Assembly: GCF_001625305.1 (NCBI RefSeq)
Contig: NW_017803954.1
Coordinates: 1,743,225 to 1,807,224, forward strand
DNA from: Branchiostoma belcheri
Taxonomy: Eukaryota > Chordata > Leptocardii > Amphioxiformes > Branchiostomatidae
Direction: 5' to 3'
DNA length: 64,000 bases
Of the stretch, positions 51,690 through 64,000 are shown in pieces. The position numbers and the translations under genes were made by a program. The stretch's first letter is position 1. Every line of letters begins with the position of its first letter. The notes under the pieces are model-generated. The model searched no databases and was not told the DNA's origin. It was given only the letters and a program-made list of their open reading frames with translations.

Positions 51690-53165
51690 TTACGGGCAGG
51701 ACCTGCCGAAGCGTGACCAGGCGTTGGGGTTGTACTGGACCCGCTCGGCGTCGCCAGCGTCCTCCACCACCTCCTCCACCTCCTCCGTAGCCGGGTCTCG
51801 CCGCTGCACGCCGTGGGTCGGTACGGCCACTTCCCAGAAAAAGCCGTCACGGTTCAGTCCACCTCTCCGGACCGGCCAGGCACTTCTGAGGTCCACTCTG
51901 TTTCGTATTCTCCTACCTGAACAAACAAAAAAAAAAGATCTGTCTAAAACTGACGGGGCAAAAGATTTGTACAACTGCAGTAAACAACACAAGAGCAACT
52001 GATGACAAAAAGCACGGTTACCGCAATGATTAGTCATTACCGTATACTGTAGCTTTTTAAAACAACTATTTTTTTTCTAAAAAAAACATGAATATTCTGA
52101 AGCAATAAGTTGGCTACAAAGCTAGCAATACGGCTGGGCCACATATCCCATACTCACGACACAACGATGCAATCTCTCACCAAGTCTTAGCTATAATAGT
52201 CGTGATAGTTCTGTCTGTAATAATGTTGATAAGATCACGTCTTCGTGCAGAGAAGCTCCGGAAATCATGTTTAGCTTGAGGCAACAATATCATCCCGACA
52301 ATTAGATATACTTCTCACTAGACTTAGAATATTATTCCCATGATTATATCAGCTTTACTTTGATCCGAGCTGGATTTTCCACTACTGTCCCATCGTTTGG
52401 GACCGTAGTGGAAATCGTAGGGTTTCCAAATGTTTGTATTTAACTCTGATGTTGCAAACTAATCGATGGTCAGAACAATCAGAATGTTCTTATAATATGT
52501 AAACTACTAATAAGCACTCATATAGAGACGTACAAAAGAACAAATATATACAGATAGGTGCACACACTAGCTGCATGGGGCATTTTGACATATCACACCT
52601 GGACTTTGGTCGCTCCACTTTACAAAACTATAACCCACGCCTACCAACAGTCCCAAACCTCCCTGCAGGTAACGGCGCGGTCACATCCGTGCTACGTCGT
52701 CGCACGATTTTGATGTCAAAGACTTTTAAAGAAGCTAGGCTGTGACAGAACTAATCGCCGACAAGGACCTAAGACAGCCTGTGTCTACGACACATTCACG
52801 ACTATTCTACGAATGCCCTCAGTTTGTCAATGTATTTACTAGTATTACGACGATCGTACGATAAATGTGACAGGGCCGGATGGCCGGAAGAATCTTTACT
52901 CCTAATATCGCAATAAACTCAGTTTTTAGAAGCTGTAAAATGATACGCCTTGTTTTACCAACGGTTTTTTTTATAACAAGAACAATTTTGTATCTGCTCT
53001 CATGAGAAGTAACTTTGTAGTTGAGAAAAGGGGCTCGTACCTCCACAGCCTAGCCTGTGCTCCTCTCGTCCTCCTCCCAGTGCCAAACTGTCTACCGTAC
53101 CGGGCAGGATGGTGTGTAGCAAGACCAGAAGCGAAGCCAGGAGTAAAGTAGTGGTCCTCATCGTT
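51690..53165 (-). CDS. Amidated neuropeptide precursor 2, kisspeptin-like C-terminal motif
   Basis: Coding exons are 53041-53161 (ATG at 53161; exon from 53165) and 51690-51916, joined in phase 1, for 115 residues. An untranslated exon (about 53728-53668, donor CACAG|GTGAGT) and a TATA box at 53755-53763 precede them. MRTTTLLLASLLVLLHTILP is a signal peptide. A dibasic RR lies in GVQRRDPATEE, then an acidic spacer (EEVEEVVEDAG), and the chain closes with ERVQYNPNAWSRF-GR-SCP (51702-51734). Gly-Arg gives amidation, so the expected peptide ends in YNPNAWSRF-amide. Vertebrate kisspeptins end in YNxNxFGxRF/Y-amide, so YNxN and terminal RF-amide are shared but the middle is one residue shorter. 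Cys occur at CGG in exon 1 and SCP at the end. The precursor nature is well supported; the kisspeptin assignment is tentative. Confidence 0.75.
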
Positions 53166-53754
53166 CTGCCGGTGAAAAATGATGATACTTCTTGTTTCAA
53201 ACAAATAAGAAAAACATGTGCAATAGACGGAGACAACTGTAGAGTCCAGTTAAGTCATTTCCTTGTCATCCTTTTATCTTAATTTCATAATTTGTCATTT
53301 ACGTCTTGTAATTTCGAGAACGGTTTTCGCGGAAAAACGAGCTGTGGGTAGTCATTTTTTGTTTCTGTTGATGCAAGAAAGCCAGCAGGTCAATGCGATA
53401 GATTTTGAAATGTTTTGGGCTCGTTCTCAAGTTTAAGTCCCCAGATGCCATGTGTACGAGTACGTCATACCACATCAGGCAAGGTCAAACAAAAACCAAA
53501 TATTACCAGGAATTCTGCGTCTCCATTTCAAATATTTCCAGGGATTCTAAGTACATACCCATTTCAAATATTAGCACAAATTGTACGTATCCACTGAAAA
53601 TTAACAGACGAACAGGACTTCGTTTGTTAAAAAGAGGTCAGGATGCAATACTGTCGGACCTACTCACCTGTGTTCCTCTGGACTGGCAGGACGGCAAAAC
53701 GACACCGACGAAAAGATAGAGTTGGGAATATTAGTGCGCCCGCCGGACTCTCTG

Positions 53755-53763
53755 CTTTTATAG
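53755..53763 (-). promoter_or_regulatory. TATA box of neuropeptide gene 2
   Basis: The minus strand reads CTATAAAAG, a near-consensus TATA box. It places the start near 53728, just upstream of the untranslated exon with its donor at 53667. Confidence 0.7.
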
Positions 53764-54398
53764 ATGCGGATAGGACCTGTCCCGATTACTATATCCCCTA
53801 ATACCATGTGGGGCTGTCTTAACGAATGCTCACTAAATGCTCCCCGCCGGGATACTACGTCATTCCTTAAGAACCCCAGATCAGTCACCATCCGGGGACA
53901 CTCGTAACTACCAGAACCCTCCACCCCTTCAAATCGCGGAGATTAGTGATGTTGCGCTGATTCCGATTTCTCAACTTTTCCGTTTTGACGAGTTTGAGGG
54001 ACTTTGATCAGCATTATTCACACATCACGACTGCCGCAGACCTCCAGTGGCGCAGTTAGGCCCCTGTAGACTCGCTCATAACCAGGCACAGATAACATTT
54101 TAACGAGTTCGGCAAAGTTTTGAAGCTGACGTAAGGCAATTTCTGCCCAAGGGTTACTAGCGATTTTCACGAGCGGTGAGGTAATGAGAGAAATTGCACA
54201 ACTAAACCAGCATGAAACATATCATCACTTAATGTTAGCTCTGTTATCTCTTGTCGTATAATCAATGTTGCTTAAGTAGTGGGGACTTGTCCCTTTCAAA
54301 CTCTGTCAGCGCAGTAAGTATCTACCCCGTCTATGGATCCACATGTTGTCACAAAAACTTTCATCTATGTTTCTTATTTATTTCGTGAGATTTGCCAT

Positions 54399-54452
54399 AT
54401 TTGTGGAAGGATTGACATAACATGTGACTATCACGTTTTCAAGATGTCAACC
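54399..54452 (+). repeat. Dispersed repeat, copy 2 (right of neuropeptide gene 2)
   Basis: A direct copy of the block at 51008-51064 with a small deletion. Together the two copies bracket neuropeptide gene 2. Confidence 0.7.
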
Positions 54453-54484
54453 CAGAAACTAGGTGTTAGGTCTTAACTCTCACC

Positions 54485-54757
54485 AAGAAGAACCACTCTT
54501 TTCGATAAGTGTGGTGGGTTCTTCATCGTGCTTGTGAGATGTGGCTCTCCTCAGACACAGGTCCTCCACCTCGATGTGCCATTCGGGAGGACGTCCCCAA
54601 CCACAGTTATGTGCTCGATTTTAGCGGTGTACAGTGATCGAATAGGCGTTAAGTTCCTTTCCCAAGGGTACAGCACCGGAGCCTGTCAGGGATTTGAACT
54701 CAGACCCTTCAGATTCTGAGTCAGCAACCCTGGTCCTAACCATAAGACCACCTTGCC
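54485..54757 (-). mobile_element. tRNA-derived SINE
   Basis: Read on the minus strand the element begins at 54757 with GGCAAGGTGGTCTTATGGTT (A-box-like TGGTTAGGA) and has a B box GAGTTCAAATCCC at about 54690-54702. It continues into GTACCCTTGGGAAAGG and a body ending near AAGAACCCACCACACTTATC. This is the arrangement of a Pol III, tRNA-derived SINE. The cloverleaf is not intact, so it is not called a tRNA gene. A related body fragment is at 28010-28190. Confidence 0.75.
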
Positions 54758-56972
54758 TTCACCATCAAGAGTACAAGTCAACATTGATTCCCTACAAAGT
54801 TAATTTTGATCCACTCCAAAATCTTCTAAATACCTACCATTAGATGGTGAGTGGTTTGGATATTGTTAGTGCTTTTTCATGTTCATATTTAGAGTTTTAG
54901 GTTTCTCAGACGTCCCGCGTCGTCTGCGACACACGGACGGTTGTAGCCGGTTATACAAGAATCCCGGGAGACTGACAAGATGATTTATGACCATCCTGAA
55001 CCTACAAATGTCCGCTGCCAATTTGTATGGAAATACATTTTTCCACGCTATGCATTAGTAAGATAAATTATAACCTCTATAGATGGACATTTGAACCGCA
55101 ATAATGAACCAGTTACATATGGATTGAAAACAAAATCGTTTACCATAAGTTAGATGTCTTAAACACAGCTGGTTGGAAATCCTAGCACTTATACCACATA
55201 AGATGTGATCAAAAGACTGTTCTGTTACTCATCATCCATTAGCCAAATGCCAAGGCTCCGACCCGCATTGTCCGAAAGGGCACGTGGTTATTAAATCCCC
55301 TTCAATGCGTTTATGGGATTTGTTTCTTATCCCCTTGTATTTTCCAAGATCTCCCACGGAGAATCAGTATCTTGCTTTAGACCTACTTTCTGACCCTACG
55401 TCAACTTAAATCCAATTAAAATCTCCGGTGTGTCTCTATCATCTCAACAGTTGTGAGACGGGTTAGCCCGGGTGCCATCCTAGGATCCTCCGTAGTTACC
55501 ACTGGTTCTCCTTTTTCGCTTACCGCTTGCTAGTTTTACAGGCTATGGGTACCGTTGGAGTCGTTCGGACTGTAACAGATTGGACAGAAGAGACAATCTT
55601 TTCCTCCTCTTCTGCTATGAATCCTTCTAAGTACATTTTGAAGATGACACATGAGACTGATGACGTTGGCGTTAGTCCAGCGTCCAAAAAAATCGCCATC
55701 AGTGCAGACTTAACGGTTTACAGACGGTACCCCCAGGACGTAAAACTTTGAGACCCAGATAATTTCCTACGACAGACCATTGTTACGGACGTCATCTTCA
55801 GTCGTCAATGAAGGTTAGACACCCCGGTAATGAGATACGCAAGGAAATTGTTACTCAAGCAACTGGATAGATTTTGAAATCTATTCGGTTGCTTGAGTGA
55901 CAATTTCCTTGTGTCGTCTTCAGTCATTTGCCCCCATTGACGTTAGCTCGAAGATGGTTTAGTTTGATTTTACTCGTAGGACAGATCAGGAGTTCAGATG
56001 ACGCAGGATCTGGAGTTTAAACCATTCTGAAGTGCTCGATATTTGATTCTGACGAATACTGATTTAAAATACGTATGCTACGTGCTCACTATATGCTCAA
56101 GTCAAGGCCTTAACAGACTAATTTGCTGAACGGAAACGCTGATATAAACGAAAATGACAGATACAGCTTCTTGATTGGACCCGGCCAGCGTACACACTGT
56201 TTGTACTAGTTAAGTGTGACCAGACTGTATCCCTGCGTGTGCTCGTTACTAGCTTCTGCAAGTGGGTCCCTGAATTACCGTACCAAGTCAGGACTGAAGG
56301 AAAAGTGGTGCAGATATTCAACAGTGATGTTCGTTCCATTTACGCCACAAAGGATGGAATTTTGACAATACAGTTTTCTCTAACACACTCAACCTGCGTT
56401 GTTGAAGATCGACACCATGCATCATTCCTACTTAATGTGGATAACGACGTGAAGTGTTATCATGACTGACACCTATAGCTATACTCACTACCGTCGTTGG
56501 AATTACCCACAATGTACCACTTGCTACAATTCTGCCTGTGAGCGGGTGACAGGGCACAACAATCTGCTGTTCGTGTCCCTGTCGCACGATAGCGTACCTA
56601 AACAGAAAGGACAAACCATTCCCTGTTTCTTGAGCCTTTTATTAGACCATAGGAGAGTTGAGGCAGTTCTCCGTGCACCTTTATTTTCCTGCCTTCCACA
56701 TCTTGCACTGGTCGCAAAAGCAAAGGGTATGTCAAAAAATCGTTTTCATTACTTGATCGTCTGAACATCTGCTTTGAGCAACACCTACATTAAACCACAG
56801 TTTTATACGTGACTGATTTATGACCGTTATCACTCAGTGTCACTAGAGCTTATTGAACGAAAACCAAACATCCCAGTCAACCATATTGTAGGTAGTTCCT
56901 AGTTATATATGACAAAACATATGACAAAACCATTGTCGTACTGTCTGGAAATATACAATATGTTCCTTATTT
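54758..56972. other. Intergenic stretch left of the Deltex-like gene
   Basis: Apart from the hairpin repeat at 55840-55911 and the repeat motif at 55806-55830, no feature was supported. Plus-strand readings at 55527-55751, 56239-56469 and 56462-56764 have no recognised family. Confidence 0.45.
55840..55911. repeat. Imperfect 72-nt hairpin (36-bp arms, about 4 mismatches)
   Basis: CAAGGAAATTGTTACTCAAG... at 55840-55875 pairs with the stretch ending ...GAGTGACAATTTCCTTG at 55911, with almost no loop. It sits beside an AATGAAGGTTAGACAC motif (55807-55822) also seen in related form near 2577, so it is probably part of a dispersed element. Confidence 0.75.
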
Positions 56973-63798
<6,826 letters not shown>

Positions 63799-64000
63799 CT
63801 TGGTTCTAGATGTAACACATATACCCCAAAATGCAACATATTTGAAAGTCATATCATGGAACGCGGTGACTTCTTTACAATTAGAAGAGCTATCTACCAC
63901 CGAAATATAATGCCGATAGGATTTCCAGAACATGAGACATGAAGACCGGACGTTCTATTGCAGTTTCAAAGAAAACCGCTAGGAGGCCCACATCGATCCC
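63799..64000. promoter_or_regulatory. Upstream region of the Deltex-like gene with repeat copy 2
   Basis: The region 5' of the ATG at 63798 reaches the window edge. Its right part (about 63945-63992, ACCGGACGTTCTATTGCAGT then ACCGCTAGGAGGCCCA) is the second copy of the repeat at 63535. No TATA box was seen. Confidence 0.4.

Noticed and set aside
54690-54757. A tRNA gene
   Set aside because: A and B boxes are present, but the stem pairing is not intact and the sequence runs into a SINE body.

Overview
The window is animal nuclear DNA, most likely from a cephalochordate (amphioxus, Branchiostoma). The grounds are vertebrate-like single-copy genes with many short introns, conserved GT-AG boundaries, deuterostome-type gene content (ETNK, METTL15, KIF18, HSPBP1, PSMC4, a Deltex3L-like macro/RING protein), small amidated-peptide precursors, and a dense load of tRNA-SINE, mariner, THAP-bearing and foldback repeats. 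No database was searched, so the species call is inference. All gene models were built by hand from reading frames, splice signals and family motifs.

Left third (1-27.5 kb) is a compact housekeeping block: the 3' exons of an ethanolamine kinase (+), METTL15 (-), a kinesin-8 KIF18 gene (+), HSPBP1 (-) and PSMC4/Rpt3 (+). METTL15/KIF18 and HSPBP1/PSMC4 are two head-to-head pairs. The first shares a stretch with an NRF1-like palindrome, CCAAT boxes and a CHR-like TTTGAA. The second has a perfect four-unit heat-shock element between an Hsp70 co-chaperone and a proteasome ATPase.

Middle third (28-57 kb) is gene-poor and repeat-rich. It holds three small secreted-protein genes, all on the minus strand, all with a TATA-like box, and all encoding a signal peptide: a 227-aa helical precursor with dibasic sites (29.0-33.0 kb) and two short amidated-peptide precursors (37.5-39.3 and 51.7-53.7 kb). 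The last two look like paralogues. One ends in YNPNAWSRF-G-R, which resembles the kisspeptin core YNxN...RF-amide. Between and around them are a mariner copy with perfect 39-bp ends, a perfect 28-bp-arm hairpin, a 4.6-kb foldback element flanked by TTAA with arms made of 185-bp tandem units (it contains an assembly gap and a probable false duplication), and SINE and MITE-like fragments.

Right end (57-63.8 kb) is one minus-strand gene whose 1251-residue product joins an RRM-like segment, a KH-like region, a macro domain, a 10-residue coding minisatellite, a C3HC4 RING and a Deltex C-terminal domain. In vertebrates comparable parts are split between PARP9/PARP14 and DTX3L.

Three otherwise well-formed genes (KIF18, PSMC4, the Deltex-like gene) each need exactly one extra base in one exon to restore both family similarity and the phase of the next exon. 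Single-base assembly errors or indel alleles are the simplest reading.
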